64,000 nt of DNA from Paenibacillus hamazuiensis (GCF_023276405.1 NZ_JALRMO010000001.1:7603501-7667500); one strand, 5' to 3'; positions 41,385 to 51,449 are shown, counted from the stretch's first letter. Program-made: numbers and translations. Notes: generated by a model from the letters alone, not told the origin.

Positions 41385-42320
41385 ATGGCGAAAAAATGGT
41401 GGATCATGGGAACGGCAGTCGGTGTCGGCGTGGTGATGATGGCGGCGAGCGGGCTGTCGGCAATGGCGGACAGCAGCGGTTATGATGTGTTTAAGGATGC
41501 GTGGAAGCATACGAAAACGGCGGAGAGCATCGGGGGCAAAGTCACGGTGACGCTCGCCGACAACGGGACGCAGCTGATGCAGGTGAACTCGCAATTTAAG
41601 GCGAACCACAAGACGGCCGACGCCAGCGCGGACGTAACGGCAGTCAGCGGCAGCGTAACGCGCGCGATGAACGTTTATCATCAGGACGGCAAAATGATTT
41701 TGAAAACGAGCGACAGCGATGTATACAAGGTGATCGAGGGTGCAGGGCCGGACAAGGAACAGTTCCATAATAGCGCGGATCATGAAGAGTTTTCCGCAGC
41801 GGCGGAAAAGGTAGTCGATGCGCTGGTAGGGAACCTGCGCAGCCAGGTAACGCAGCAGACGCAGGCGGGCGGAGGCACGCAGCTGTCGCTGCATATGACG
41901 GACGGTCAAGTGCCGGCGGTGATCGATGCGATCGGTTCACTCGCTGTGAAGATGCATGGGGCGCATATGGACCGGATGGATGAGCAAGGATATCATGCCG
42001 ATGCGAACCCGTTTTTCGGTGCGGATTTCAAGCCGAATTTCCCGCAGCTGAAGGACGATATCCATGTCAAGGAAGTGCTCATCGATGCGACAGTCGACGC
42101 GAACCGTTACATCGATGCGGAATCCGCCCGCGTGACGGTGACCGGCAAAGACGCCGCAGGCGTGCAGCATGAAGTTACTTTGTCGGTAGATGTCGATTTG
42201 AACGGCGTGAACGAAACCGTTCCGGCTACGGTAGACCTCACCGGCAAAAAGGTAGAGACGATCAAGCACGAGGGAAAAGGCAAGGGACCTTGGATGCATC
42301 GCGACGGCAGCGGCAGCTAA
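41385..42320 (+). CDS. Secreted protein of unknown function
   Basis: 311 residues with an N-terminal signal peptide (KWWIMGTAVGVGVVMMAASGLSAMA, predicted cleavage after AMA). The mature part is hydrophilic, with several beta-rich stretches (GKVTVTLADNG, SARVTVTGKDAAGVQHEVTLSVDVDLNG) and no metal or catalytic motif I can name. The overall shape recalls outer-surface sensor or LolA-like lipid-carrier domains, but that is speculation. It is followed on the same strand by ABC transporter and two-component genes, so it may belong to a stress-sensing unit. Ribosome binding site GGGAGGAA. Confidence 0.7.
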   Translation: MAKKWWIMGTAVGVGVVMMAASGLSAMADSSGYDVFKDAWKHTKTAESIGGKVTVTLADNGTQLMQVNSQFKANHKTADASADVTAVSGSVTRAMNVYHQDGKMILKTSDSDVYKVIEGAGPDKEQFHNSADHEEFSAAAEKVVDALVGNLRSQVTQQTQAGGGTQLSLHMTDGQVPAVIDAIGSLAVKMHGAHMDRMDEQGYHADANPFFGADFKPNFPQLKDDIHVKEVLIDATVDANRYIDAESARVTVTGKDAAGVQHEVTLSVDVDLNGVNETVPATVDLTGKKVETIKHEGKGKGPWMHRDGSGS

Positions 42321-42405
42321 AAGATAAGCAGAGTCCAATCACGGCTTAGAGAGAGGCCGACCGTTCGGTAAGACGGCGGCCCGAGACAGGAAGGGAGTGC
42401 GGCGA

Positions 42406-43179
42406 ATGGAGCCGATTTTGCAAGTGAGTCAGCTGACGAAAAAGTACCGAAACGGACGGGGAATCGAAGGGATCGGCTTCGAGGTGCGGCGCGGCGATAT
42501 ATACGGGTTGTTCGGCCCGAACGGAGCAGGCAAAACGACGGTGCTGAAAACGATCGCCGGGCTGTGCCCGGCGGACCGCGGCGAAGTCCGCCTGTTCGGT
42601 CTGGATCCGCACGAGCGGTTCGAGCAGGCGATGGAGCGCGTCGGCATCGTGGTGGAAGGGGCGGAGGTGTATGCTCACTTGACGGCGTATCAAAATTTGC
42701 GGCTGATCTTAAGGCTGCATCCCGCGCTTCCGCCATCCCGAATCGACGAAGTGCTTGAATGGGTCGGTCTCGAGCCGTTCCGACACGAACCGGCCGGGGT
42801 GTACTCGCTCGGCATGAAGCAGCGGCTCGCTCTCGCCGCCGCTCTGCTTCCCGGGCCGGAGCTCGTCATTCTCGATGAGCCGACGAACGGCCTCGATATC
42901 GAAGGAACGGTCGGCATGCGCAATCTGATCGTACGTCTCGCCGGAGAGCAGGGGACCACGTTCCTGCTGTCCAGCCATATGCTGCAGGAGATGGAGAGAA
43001 TCTGCACGCGCTACGGAATTATGGCCGGCGGCAGGATGATCCGGGAGGGTGAGATGTCGCCATCGCGCCATGCCGGCGCGGAAACGGGCATAGCGAGCGG
43101 GTTCGAGCAAATATATATGTCGGCAGTGCAGCAGGGAAAGGAGGGAGACCATGCAGAGACTGTACGCCAGCACGGTTAA
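42406..43179 (+). CDS. ABC transporter ATP-binding protein
   Basis: 257 residues from the ATG at 42406; GTG at 42397 overlaps the GGGAG ribosome binding site. Walker A GPNGAGKTT, signature YSLGMKQRLALAA, Walker B LVILDEPTNGLD and H-loop LSSHMLQEME are intact. It is of the BcrA/bacitracin-export type. Its 3' end overlaps the permease gene by 29 nt. With the downstream sensor kinase and response regulator it forms a typical envelope-stress or peptide-antibiotic response unit (inference). Confidence 0.9.
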   Translation: MEPILQVSQLTKKYRNGRGIEGIGFEVRRGDIYGLFGPNGAGKTTVLKTIAGLCPADRGEVRLFGLDPHERFEQAMERVGIVVEGAEVYAHLTAYQNLRLILRLHPALPPSRIDEVLEWVGLEPFRHEPAGVYSLGMKQRLALAAALLPGPELVILDEPTNGLDIEGTVGMRNLIVRLAGEQGTTFLLSSHMLQEMERICTRYGIMAGGRMIREGEMSPSRHAGAETGIASGFEQIYMSAVQQGKEGDHAETVRQHG

Positions 43180-43894
43180 TGAAGCCGAGAAGCTGCTGCG
43201 CCAAAGGCGCGCGAAGTTTGCTGCAATCGTCACGATTGCAGTCCCGATCATCGCGGCGCTCGCACTGGATGGCTTGAGAGTAAGCGTCGGCATCGACCTG
43301 GGGCGGGATTTTCCGCTGTGGATGCTGAACCTGTTCGCCGCCACGCTGCTGCCGCTCTTTCTGTTCACGGCGGTGGCGGAAACGTTTACCGGCGAGCATG
43401 CCGCCCGCACGGTCAAAACGCTGCTGCTAAGGCCTGTCGCCAGGTGGAAGCTGTTCGCCGCCAAAATGGGTGCCATCGCCTTATACATGGCGCTGCTTGT
43501 CGGCATTCTGTGGATGGTCTCCACCTTGACCGGACTTCTGCTTAATGCAGACGCTACCCTGAGAGGGCTGGCCGACAACCTGCAGGCTTACTCGGCGGCT
43601 TTCGTGGCGCTTCTGTCGATGAGCGCGATCGCGGCGGCAATCGCGCAGTTGTTCCGCAGCACCACGCCGGTGCTCGCCTGCTGCGTCGTGCTGTTCGTCG
43701 CAGCTAAGGTGCTGCCGTTCGTATGGCCTCAGGCGGCGGTTTGGTCGGTTTTTTCGTATACGGACTGGCATACGCTGTGGATCGGCAGCGCCGTATCCGC
43801 AGGAAAGCTGGCTCAAGTATTCGTATTTCTGCTGTCCGGCGGTATAATAGGGTATACGACAGGTTCCTATTTGTTTGAGAAACAAGCATTATAG
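43151..43894 (+). CDS. ABC-2 permease
   Basis: 247 residues with six hydrophobic segments (AAIVTIAVPIIAALALDG, LYMALLVGILWMVSTLTGLLL, VFVFLLSGGIIGYTTGSYLF among them), as in BcrB/YhcI-type permeases. The cytoplasmic motif FTGEHAARTVKTLLLRPVAR matches the conserved loop that contacts the ATPase. It overlaps the ATPase gene, so they are co-translated, and is followed after 25 nt by the kinase gene. Confidence 0.87.
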   Translation: MQRLYASTVNEAEKLLRQRRAKFAAIVTIAVPIIAALALDGLRVSVGIDLGRDFPLWMLNLFAATLLPLFLFTAVAETFTGEHAARTVKTLLLRPVARWKLFAAKMGAIALYMALLVGILWMVSTLTGLLLNADATLRGLADNLQAYSAAFVALLSMSAIAAAIAQLFRSTTPVLACCVVLFVAAKVLPFVWPQAAVWSVFSYTDWHTLWIGSAVSAGKLAQVFVFLLSGGIIGYTTGSYLFEKQAL

Positions 43895-43919
43895 AGGTTA
43901 GTCCCGGAGGATCGACGCC

Positions 43920-45455
43920 ATGTCCATACGAACGAAGCTGATCATATCCAATTTTGCGATGGTTATCATACCGTTTTGCTTGTTTGCCTTATCGTTGATG
44001 CTGCTGTTGCATTTTTTCATGAAAGATGTGGCGGGCATTGCCGATTATTACGGCGGAGATTTGCAGAGAAGCTACAAGCAGGCGATGGAAACGATCCACG
44101 ATAAGACGCAAGCCCGCGAGGAATTGATGACAGGCTTTCGTTTTTTGGCGAAAAACGATCCGGACCGGCTCGGAGACACCGCTTTTTTGCGGGATATGGA
44201 TGCTAAGCTTGGCCCGATGAAGGCGGGACTGATTGTACGCAAGCAGGGCGAATCCGTATTCGTCTCCACGTGGCTGCTGGAAAAAGGTTTGGCCGACCTG
44301 CAGGCGCAGACCGATTCAGGCCGTTCCGATGCGGGCCACCGCATGGACGGAGATACGGTGGTCAAGATCAACGGCGACAGCTACATGGTCACCGATGAGC
44401 AGTTTACGTTTCGCGACAGCAGCAGCGGTTCGATCGTCATGGTTAGCGATGTAAGCCCTTTTTACAAGCTGCTGCCGAAATTCATTCCGCTCGTGGCGAT
44501 CACGCTTTTGCTTGTGCTGGTGGTGACGAACGGGCTGCTAACCTTTCTTGTGTCCCGCAGCATCATCAAGCCTTTATACGCGCTGAAGGAAGCTGCGGAG
44601 CAGATCAAGGACGGCAACCTCGATCATCCGGTGACGGTCGTCCGCAAAGATGAGATCGGTCAGCTCGGCAGCACGTTCGAAGAGATGCGCGTCCGGCTGA
44701 AACAGTCGATTGCGCTGCAGCTTCAATATGAAGATAACCGGAAGGAGCTCCTGGCGAACATTTCCCACGACCTGAAAACGCCGATCACGGCGATCAAGGC
44801 CTGCGCGGAGGGGATGGCCGACGGGATTGCGGATACGCCGGAGAAACGCGACAAATACGTGCGGATGATCCACAAAAAAGCTTCGGATATGGATAAGCAG
44901 ATCGACGAGCTGTTCCTGTTTTCCAAGCTCGATCTGGGCAGAGTTCCTTTTCATCTCGAAAAAATGAATTTAACCGCGTATTTACAGGATTGTGTCGAGG
45001 ATCTGAGCCACGATCCGCAGCTGTCCGGCATATCGGTATCGCTGCGCAATGAAAACGGCCCGGAAATGACCGTTTCCGCCGACTGGGAGAAGCTGCGCCG
45101 GGTCATTCAGAACATCGTCGACAACAGTCTGAAATACATGGATAAAGAACGCAAAACGATTGAGTTCACGCTCTCCGAACAAGGGAAGGATGCGCTTGTC
45201 CGCATCGCCGACAACGGCACCGGCATTGAGCCGGATGCGCTTCCGCATATTTTCGACCGGTTTTACCGGGCGGAATCGTGGCGCAGCACGGGAGCCGGCG
45301 GCAGCGGACTCGGGCTTTCCATCGTGAAGCAAATCATCGAGGGGCACGGCGGCCGGGTATGGGCGGAAAGCGTACCCGGCTCCGGCACGACCGTCATCTT
45401 TACCCTGCCTAAAGCATCCGCGGCAGAACCGGTTCAAGGAGGAACAATTGCATGA
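43920..45455 (+). CDS. Sensor histidine kinase
   Basis: 511 residues. Membrane helix 1 at residues about 8-35, a ~140-residue extracytoplasmic sensor domain, membrane helix 2 near 190-215 (IPLVAITLLLVLVVTNGLLTFL), then HAMP, HisKA with the phospho-acceptor in NISHDLKTPITAIKA, and HATPase_c with NIVDNSLKYM, DNGTGIE and GGSGLGLSIVKQI. The stop overlaps the response regulator start. It probably controls the ABC transporter encoded just upstream. Confidence 0.92.
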   Translation: MSIRTKLIISNFAMVIIPFCLFALSLMLLLHFFMKDVAGIADYYGGDLQRSYKQAMETIHDKTQAREELMTGFRFLAKNDPDRLGDTAFLRDMDAKLGPMKAGLIVRKQGESVFVSTWLLEKGLADLQAQTDSGRSDAGHRMDGDTVVKINGDSYMVTDEQFTFRDSSSGSIVMVSDVSPFYKLLPKFIPLVAITLLLVLVVTNGLLTFLVSRSIIKPLYALKEAAEQIKDGNLDHPVTVVRKDEIGQLGSTFEEMRVRLKQSIALQLQYEDNRKELLANISHDLKTPITAIKACAEGMADGIADTPEKRDKYVRMIHKKASDMDKQIDELFLFSKLDLGRVPFHLEKMNLTAYLQDCVEDLSHDPQLSGISVSLRNENGPEMTVSADWEKLRRVIQNIVDNSLKYMDKERKTIEFTLSEQGKDALVRIADNGTGIEPDALPHIFDRFYRAESWRSTGAGGSGLGLSIVKQIIEGHGGRVWAESVPGSGTTVIFTLPKASAAEPVQGGTIA

Positions 45456-46144
45456 AGCGCATACTTGTGATAGAAGACGATGCCGTTATTTCCGAAGTGC
45501 AGAAGGATTATTTGGAAGCGGCCGGGTATGCCGTCGATGTGGCGGACAGCGGAGATGTCGGGCTGGAGATGGCTCTGCAGGACGGCTATGACCTGATGAT
45601 TCTCGATCTGATGCTGCCGGGCAAGGACGGCTACGAAATTTGCCGCAAGGTGCGGGAGACGAGCAATTTGCCGATTCTGATGGTATCCGCGCGCAAGGAA
45701 GAGGTCGATAAAATCCGCGGCCTCGGCCTCGGTGCGGACGATTACATCATCAAGCCGTTCAGCCTCGGGGAGCTGGTGGCGAGGGTGAAGGCGCATTTGG
45801 CCCGCTACGAGCGGCTGACCGGTAGCGCCGCAAGGAACACGGACGAGGTGCGGCTGCGGGCGCTGCGCATCGACAAGCTGTCGCATCGCGTCTACGTTAA
45901 CGAAGCGGAAGTGGCGTTGACGAGCAAGGAATACGATTTGCTGTTGTTTTTCGTCAATCACCCGAACCGCGTGTTTACGAAGGATGAGCTGTTTTTGAAA
46001 ATATGGGGCTACGATTCGCTCGGCGATATCGCTACGGTAACGGTTCACGTGAGCAAGCTGCGCGAGAAAATCGAACCCGACCCGTCGAAGCCGCAATATA
46101 TCGAGACGATTTGGGGAGTCGGGTACCGGTTCCGGGTGGAGTGA
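45452..46144 (+). CDS. OmpR-family response regulator
   Basis: 230 residues. The receiver domain has the acidic pair in VIEDDA, the phospho-accepting Asp in LMILDLMLPGKDG, the Thr/Ser position in LMVSARKE and Lys in DDYIIKPFS. The winged-helix effector domain (HRVYVNEAEVALTSKEYDLLLF, VTVHVSKLREKIE, IWGVGYRF) is of OmpR/PhoB type. It pairs with the kinase with which its gene overlaps by 4 nt. Confidence 0.94.
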   Translation: MKRILVIEDDAVISEVQKDYLEAAGYAVDVADSGDVGLEMALQDGYDLMILDLMLPGKDGYEICRKVRETSNLPILMVSARKEEVDKIRGLGLGADDYIIKPFSLGELVARVKAHLARYERLTGSAARNTDEVRLRALRIDKLSHRVYVNEAEVALTSKEYDLLLFFVNHPNRVFTKDELFLKIWGYDSLGDIATVTVHVSKLREKIEPDPSKPQYIETIWGVGYRFRVE

Positions 46145-46298
46145 AACGGAAGAAGCAGGAGAGACGGGGGACCGTTATTCCTGCTTTGCTTATTTTATGC
46201 ATGTTATAGGCAGCAGCTATGAAGACGATAGATTTTATATCTTTGTCATCGGCCGTCAAATATGGTACAACTGATATAATACTTGGTAATAGGAGTGA

Positions 46299-47387
46299 AT
46301 GAACACAATGGCAGACGTGAAAAAAATCGCGGTCATCGCGGGCGACGGCATCGGCCCGGAAGTGGTTGCGGAAGCTTTGAAAGTGCTCAAAAAAACGGAG
46401 GAAGTGTTCGGCTACCGTTTTGAAACGGAAAGCGGTTTATTCGGCGGCATCGCCATCGATGAGAAGGGAACTCCTTTGCCGCAGGAAACGCTCGATATGT
46501 GTAAAAAAGCGGACGCCGTGCTGCTCGGAGCGGTAGGCGGACCGAAATGGGACAACAATCCGAAGGAGCTTCGTCCGGAAACCGGCCTGCTCGGCATCCG
46601 CAAAGCACTCGGGCTGTTCTCGAACATTCGCCCGGCGGTTATTTTCGACTGCCTGAAGGACGCATCGACGCTGAAGCCGGAAGTGCTGGAAGGCACCGAC
46701 CTGATCGTCGTGCGGGAGCTTACCGGCGGCATCTACTTCGGTGAGAAGTTCCGCCGCGAAGGCGCAAACGGCCAGGAAGCGGTCGACACCTGCGTGTACA
46801 ACGTGAGCGAAGTCGAGCGCATCGTGCGCCAGGCGTTTGAAATCGCACGCACCCGCCGCAAGAAGCTCGCTTCCGTCGACAAGGCGAACGTGCTGGAAAC
46901 GTCCCGCCTGTGGAGAGAAACCGTCAACCGGATCGCTCCGGATTATCCGGATGTCGAGCTGGAGCACGTGCTCGTCGACAACTGCGCGATGCAGCTGCTG
47001 CGCCGTCCGTCGAGCTTCGACGTCATCGTTACGGAAAACATGTTCGGCGACATCTTGAGCGACGAAGCGGCAATGTTGACCGGCTCGATCGGCATGCTGT
47101 CCTCCGCTTCGCTCGGCGAAGGCGCGTTCGGCTTGTATGAGCCGGTGCACGGCTCGGCTCCGGACATCGCGGGCCAAGGCATCGCGAATCCGATCGCGAC
47201 GATTTTGTCCGTGGCGCTGATGTTCCGCCTCACGTTCGGCTACCACGACGCCGCTGAAGCGATCGAACGCGCCGTGAAGGAAGTGCTCGACGCGGGCCAC
47301 CGCACGGGCGACATCGCGGTCGACAAGAGCAAAGCCATCGGCACCACCGCGATGGGCGAGTTGATCGTAAACGCGATTCGCAAGTAA
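46299..47387 (+). CDS. leuB: 3-isopropylmalate dehydrogenase
   Basis: About 360 residues; starts at 46299 and 46308 are both possible because AGGAG is 3 nt from the first ATG and 12 nt from the second. The motifs [39 protein letters not shown], the catalytic Tyr-Lys region, [14 protein letters not shown] and [18 protein letters not shown] are all present. It oxidatively decarboxylates 3-isopropylmalate in leucine synthesis. It lies about 8.8 kb from ilvC with unrelated genes and an IS between, and without leuA, leuC or leuD beside it. Confidence 0.96.
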   Translation: MNTMADVKKIAVIAGDGIGPEVVAEALKVLKKTEEVFGYRFETESGLFGGIAIDEKGTPLPQETLDMCKKADAVLLGAVGGPKWDNNPKELRPETGLLGIRKALGLFSNIRPAVIFDCLKDASTLKPEVLEGTDLIVVRELTGGIYFGEKFRREGANGQEAVDTCVYNVSEVERIVRQAFEIARTRRKKLASVDKANVLETSRLWRETVNRIAPDYPDVELEHVLVDNCAMQLLRRPSSFDVIVTENMFGDILSDEAAMLTGSIGMLSSASLGEGAFGLYEPVHGSAPDIAGQGIANPIATILSVALMFRLTFGYHDAAEAIERAVKEVLDAGHRTGDIAVDKSKAIGTTAMGELIVNAIRK

Positions 47388-47417
47388 GATTTTTACAGAA
47401 ATCGATATTTTTCGATA

Positions 47418-47455
47418 CGGAAAACCGCCTTCCTGCGCCGGAAGGCGGTTTTTTA
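47418..47455 (+). terminator. Terminator of leuB
   Basis: AAAACCGCCTTCC pairs with GGAAGGCGGTTTTTT around a short loop. Confidence 0.8.
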
Positions 47456-47556
47456 TGGTCATAAATGACTAATGACTCATGCCGGTATTGACCGACTGTG
47501 CTAAAATTATTGCATGTATCTATTCGGGAGATAAGACTTTAATCATGAGGTGGAGA

Positions 47557-49908
47557 ATGGGAAAGAGACTTAAGAAGCAAAAATCGAAAGTCCGCGAACT
47601 ATCCAAAGCGCTTTCCGTGTTAATGGCGGCCTCCCCGGTCCTGCTGCAGACGGATGCTTTTGCTCAGGCGACGACAAGTGATCCGATAGCGGATATGTAT
47701 CTTTCATTAAATGACAAGGGTATCGTAGAGGACCTGGCGTCGAGATTCCAGTACACCGGTAATTTTAATATAAGTTCAAGCAATCCCAACGTGGCGAATT
47801 ATCAATACCAAAACGGAGTATTGGAAATAATTCCTTACAACCAAGGTTTTGCGACGTTTACTGTCACGACTTCCGATAATGCGAAATCCGACACTTTCAG
47901 AGTCGGTATCATCGATCCGGGAACCGACAGCAGGGTGGATATCGGCGATCTGGTCAAATTCGCTTCGGCTAACCGTCCTTTTTTGACAATGAATTCGGAC
48001 TATGAGCAAATGATCAGCCAGCCGATTAAACCGACAGGTTTGGTATCTCACCCGCCGGTTGGCGACGGCCATTCTCCTTTGCCCATCCAAGATAAAATAG
48101 GCGAGCTCACCAATGCGCAAATATTCGTGACCAATGATAATTATAAGCAATTCAAGGCGGGCAATTTGATCAAAACGTTGGTATTGGACGACTATTTTCA
48201 GGATGCGGATTTGCCGATTACATATGCGGTTCAAGGAACAAGCTCTTTTGTTGATTATACTATCACTTCGGACGCTTTGGGACACAAGCTGTTAACCTAT
48301 AAGGCTAAGGCAATAGGTTCGTCTACGCTTAATTTAACGGTGACCGATAGTGTTGGCGTCTCCACCAGCATGACCTTAGACGTTGCAGTGGTTGATAATC
48401 GTGTCAACCAAGCCCCGACTGTTTCGAGCGTAACATATAATGTGTATTGGCCGGGGCCGAATTCGGCGGTTACGATTCCGCTTGTGGCAGGTACTGCTCC
48501 TTTATTTACGGATCCTGACGGAGATTTGTTGACTTTTGAGTTGCTTCCGAGTACAGGGTATAGTAACGGTGTTTATGCATCGACTAATGATTATAATACT
48601 GTCAACGCGTCCGTGTACTTTTATGGGACGCCAACTGCACCAGTGAGCTTCACAGTACGGGGAACCGACCCCGGCGGCTTAAGTAAAACCATTACTTTCA
48701 ATATTCCATACGGGTCTGCCCCGGATAACCCGCCCCCTATGGTTACGTCAGAGACTTACATAATCCCGGTGAACAAAGGGGCTACGTCGTTTCCTCAGAT
48801 TTCGCTCAAAGATATTTTTATGGATACGGAACCGCTGACGTATTCAGTTAAAACTTTACCTTCAACTAGCACGGTTATTCCTAGCTTTTCCGAAAATGGA
48901 ACATGGAATACGAAACTTGTATTTGCCGGCACAGCTTATAGCACTTTCGAGTTTGAATTGGAGGCGGCCGACAGCGTTGGACAAAAAGTTTCGAAAAGGT
49001 TTTTGTTCGAAGTGACTAATCCGGCCCCAAGCACCACTGAAGGTACGTATACGGTTCAAGGAGTGAAGGAAGGGGATACCACTTTTCCGGAGATTAAGCT
49101 TACTGATTTCTTTGTAGATACAGAACCCTTAACCTATTCTATACAATCCGTACCATCGACTACCACTGTTTATCCTGATGTTTCATATAACCATACATGG
49201 GATGCGAAGTTGACATTTTCCGGTACCGCGTACAATACTTTCGGCTTTTCCGTAGAAGCTATGGACAGCGATAATCAGCCAGCGACTAAAAGTTTTATTT
49301 TCAACGTAAATAAACGTCCCACCGTTACTTCGGATACTTACACAGTGGTAGTAAATGAAGGAGCTACAGAGCTTCCTGTCATTTCTTTAACAGACTTTTT
49401 TACTGACACGGAGCCTCTTAAATATTCCTATAGTGTTTTATCATCAACCAATATGTTAATCAATTTCCCTGGTAACGAAACGTGGGATGCGAAGTTGGCT
49501 TTTTCCGGTACGCCATCTAACAGCTTTGACTTTGAAGTGCACGGGGTTGATAGTGCCGGGCAAATGGCGACAAAAACGTTCCAGTTAAAAGTCAATAAAG
49601 CGCCACAGGCTTATACTGGAGGGCCTTGGGCAGCATCTACAAATTACGGTACAACCATTAATGAAACGTTGCCACTTAGGTCAAATACCGGATTATTTGT
49701 GGACGATTCCGAGGATGTGCTTTATTTTACAGTTGACCAGGCAGACAGTAACGGACTTCATGCTGAAATTTTAAATAATGGTACTAATGAGGCACAAATC
49801 AAAATCACAGGAACATTTACTACGTACACTGAATTTACGATAACCGCAACGGATTCCGGTGGATTAACCGCTACGAAGAAAATTACTTATAGTCTTTTAA
49901 CTACTTAA
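47557..49908 (+). CDS. Exported repetitive surface protein with three tandem ~95-residue repeats
   Basis: 783 residues from the ATG at 47557 (AGGTGGAG upstream; an in-frame ATG further upstream at 47479 is unlikely). A long signal peptide ends near FAQA. Cadherin/Ig-like beta modules follow. The second half has three clear tandem repeats at roughly 48745-49017, 49030-49319 and 49330-49608, each with xYxVxxxxGxT, DFFxDTEPLTYS and TWDAKLxFSGTxxxxFxF. No LPXTG, SLH or cell-wall-binding domain is visible at the C-terminus, which ends in KKITYSLLTT. Base composition is visibly more AT-rich than its neighbours. It is likely an extracellular adhesin or matrix protein. Confidence 0.75.
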   Translation: MGKRLKKQKSKVRELSKALSVLMAASPVLLQTDAFAQATTSDPIADMYLSLNDKGIVEDLASRFQYTGNFNISSSNPNVANYQYQNGVLEIIPYNQGFATFTVTTSDNAKSDTFRVGIIDPGTDSRVDIGDLVKFASANRPFLTMNSDYEQMISQPIKPTGLVSHPPVGDGHSPLPIQDKIGELTNAQIFVTNDNYKQFKAGNLIKTLVLDDYFQDADLPITYAVQGTSSFVDYTITSDALGHKLLTYKAKAIGSSTLNLTVTDSVGVSTSMTLDVAVVDNRVNQAPTVSSVTYNVYWPGPNSAVTIPLVAGTAPLFTDPDGDLLTFELLPSTGYSNGVYASTNDYNTVNASVYFYGTPTAPVSFTVRGTDPGGLSKTITFNIPYGSAPDNPPPMVTSETYIIPVNKGATSFPQISLKDIFMDTEPLTYSVKTLPSTSTVIPSFSENGTWNTKLVFAGTAYSTFEFELEAADSVGQKVSKRFLFEVTNPAPSTTEGTYTVQGVKEGDTTFPEIKLTDFFVDTEPLTYSIQSVPSTTTVYPDVSYNHTWDAKLTFSGTAYNTFGFSVEAMDSDNQPATKSFIFNVNKRPTVTSDTYTVVVNEGATELPVISLTDFFTDTEPLKYSYSVLSSTNMLINFPGNETWDAKLAFSGTPSNSFDFEVHGVDSAGQMATKTFQLKVNKAPQAYTGGPWAASTNYGTTINETLPLRSNTGLFVDDSEDVLYFTVDQADSNGLHAEILNNGTNEAQIKITGTFTTYTEFTITATDSGGLTATKKITYSLLTT

Positions 49909-49969
49909 ATAACACAAGAAAAAAATTAATTACTGGCCAACATCGGTTGGCCGCAAAGCAGGTGCAACC

Positions 49970-51430
49970 ATGAACAAGGCCCACGAATCCATCATTCAAG
50001 CGCTGAGGGATCAGCGCTACCAAGAGGCCGAGCAGCAAGCGGGAGACCTGCTGATCCGCAGTCCGATCGACGCGCAGGCGTGGGTGTTCCTCGGCGAGGC
50101 GCTGATGCGGCAGGGCTTTGGGGTGGCGGCGCAAAAGGTGTTTAACCGCGCATGGATTCTCGATCCCGAGGCGGCATGGGTGCAGGGGATCAATCGGGAG
50201 CTGCGCAAGACGACCCCGGGTACGGAGCGGCCGGATATCGATGCGCTGCTGAAGACGGAGCGGCCGGCGGTGACGGCGGCGGTTGTCGTCAAAAATGAGG
50301 CGCGCTGCATCGAACGCTGCCTCGCAAGCCTCATCAATGCCGTGGACGAAATCGTCGTCATGGACTCCGGTTCGACCGACGGCACGCATGAGCTTGCGGC
50401 GAAGTTCCCGAAGGTGCGGCTGTATCATACCGAGTTCCGGGACAGCTTCGCCGACTTGAAAAACGAGGCGCTGCAGCATGTCCGAACCAATTGGGTGCTG
50501 TGGGTGGACGGCGACGAGTGGCTCCACGAGGACGATGCGCCATATATCAAAGAAATCGCCGGCATTTTCAACCGGCTTCCTTATGCCGCACTGCTGCAAA
50601 TATGGCAGGTCAACGAAATCCGCGGAGAGTTTCACCACGATTTCTCGATGGTGCGCATGTTTCCGCGCGCACAAGGGCTTCGCTATTGGGGGCGCATACA
50701 CGAACAGGTCGGCCCGCCCGAAGGAATTTATCACGGTGAGTTCATCCGCCGACCGGTACGGATACGCCTGCTGCATGACGGGTACGAAACTCCGATCGTA
50801 CGCGACAAAAACAAAATCGAGCGGAATCTCCGTCTGCTTGAAATGATGAATGAAGAAGACCCGGACAACCCCGGCTGGTGGATGTTCCGCGGCAGGGAGA
50901 CGATCGCAGCCGGACGTCATGAGGAAGCGCTCGGCTATTTGCAAAAAGCCGATGAACTGGCGCAGCGCCAGCCCAGGTTCGGGCGCCTGCTCGACGTGCA
51001 GATGATGATGGTGAAAATCCATCTTTCGCTCAGCCAGCCGGACCAAGCGGAACGGCTGTGCCGACAGGTGCTGGACAAGCATCCGAGCTTCCCGGATGCG
51101 CTGTATTACATGGCGCAAATCCGCATCCGTTCGGCCGATAAGCAGCTGAAGGAAGCCGAGAAGCTCGTCGCCGATGCGAAAAAAGGCTTTCAGTCGTACC
51201 GCGGCAATGTTGCGGCGGATCACCAGATTTTGAACTGGAAAGCCGATCTGACGCAGGCCGACCTGCTCAGACGCTTCGGCATGCTGGCGGAGGCCCGCGA
51301 TGTGTACGCAAGGTACGCGGCCAAGCATCCAAATTTGCAGTCGGCCCGGAGAAACCTGGAGGCCATCGAACTGCAGCGCCGGCAGTTGAATCAAGCCGCA
51401 ACAAAACAAGGCATACCGGATCAAGGTTAA
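49970..51430 (+). CDS. GT2 glycosyltransferase flanked by TPR repeats
   Basis: 486 residues. TPR-like helices occupy residues 1-80. A GT-A domain spans about 100-310, with AAVVVKNEARCIERCLASL, the nucleotide-sugar part VVMDSGSTDGT and the D-x-D in WVDGDEWL. Further TPR-like helices follow to about residue 480. This TPR-GT2 architecture is common among protein- or peptide-modifying glycosyltransferases such as SunS relatives. It starts 61 nt after the repetitive exported protein, which is a plausible acceptor (inference). No membrane segments. Confidence 0.8.
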   Translation: MNKAHESIIQALRDQRYQEAEQQAGDLLIRSPIDAQAWVFLGEALMRQGFGVAAQKVFNRAWILDPEAAWVQGINRELRKTTPGTERPDIDALLKTERPAVTAAVVVKNEARCIERCLASLINAVDEIVVMDSGSTDGTHELAAKFPKVRLYHTEFRDSFADLKNEALQHVRTNWVLWVDGDEWLHEDDAPYIKEIAGIFNRLPYAALLQIWQVNEIRGEFHHDFSMVRMFPRAQGLRYWGRIHEQVGPPEGIYHGEFIRRPVRIRLLHDGYETPIVRDKNKIERNLRLLEMMNEEDPDNPGWWMFRGRETIAAGRHEEALGYLQKADELAQRQPRFGRLLDVQMMMVKIHLSLSQPDQAERLCRQVLDKHPSFPDALYYMAQIRIRSADKQLKEAEKLVADAKKGFQSYRGNVAADHQILNWKADLTQADLLRRFGMLAEARDVYARYAAKHPNLQSARRNLEAIELQRRQLNQAATKQGIPDQG

Positions 51431-51449
51431 TAAGACTAACGAATACAGA

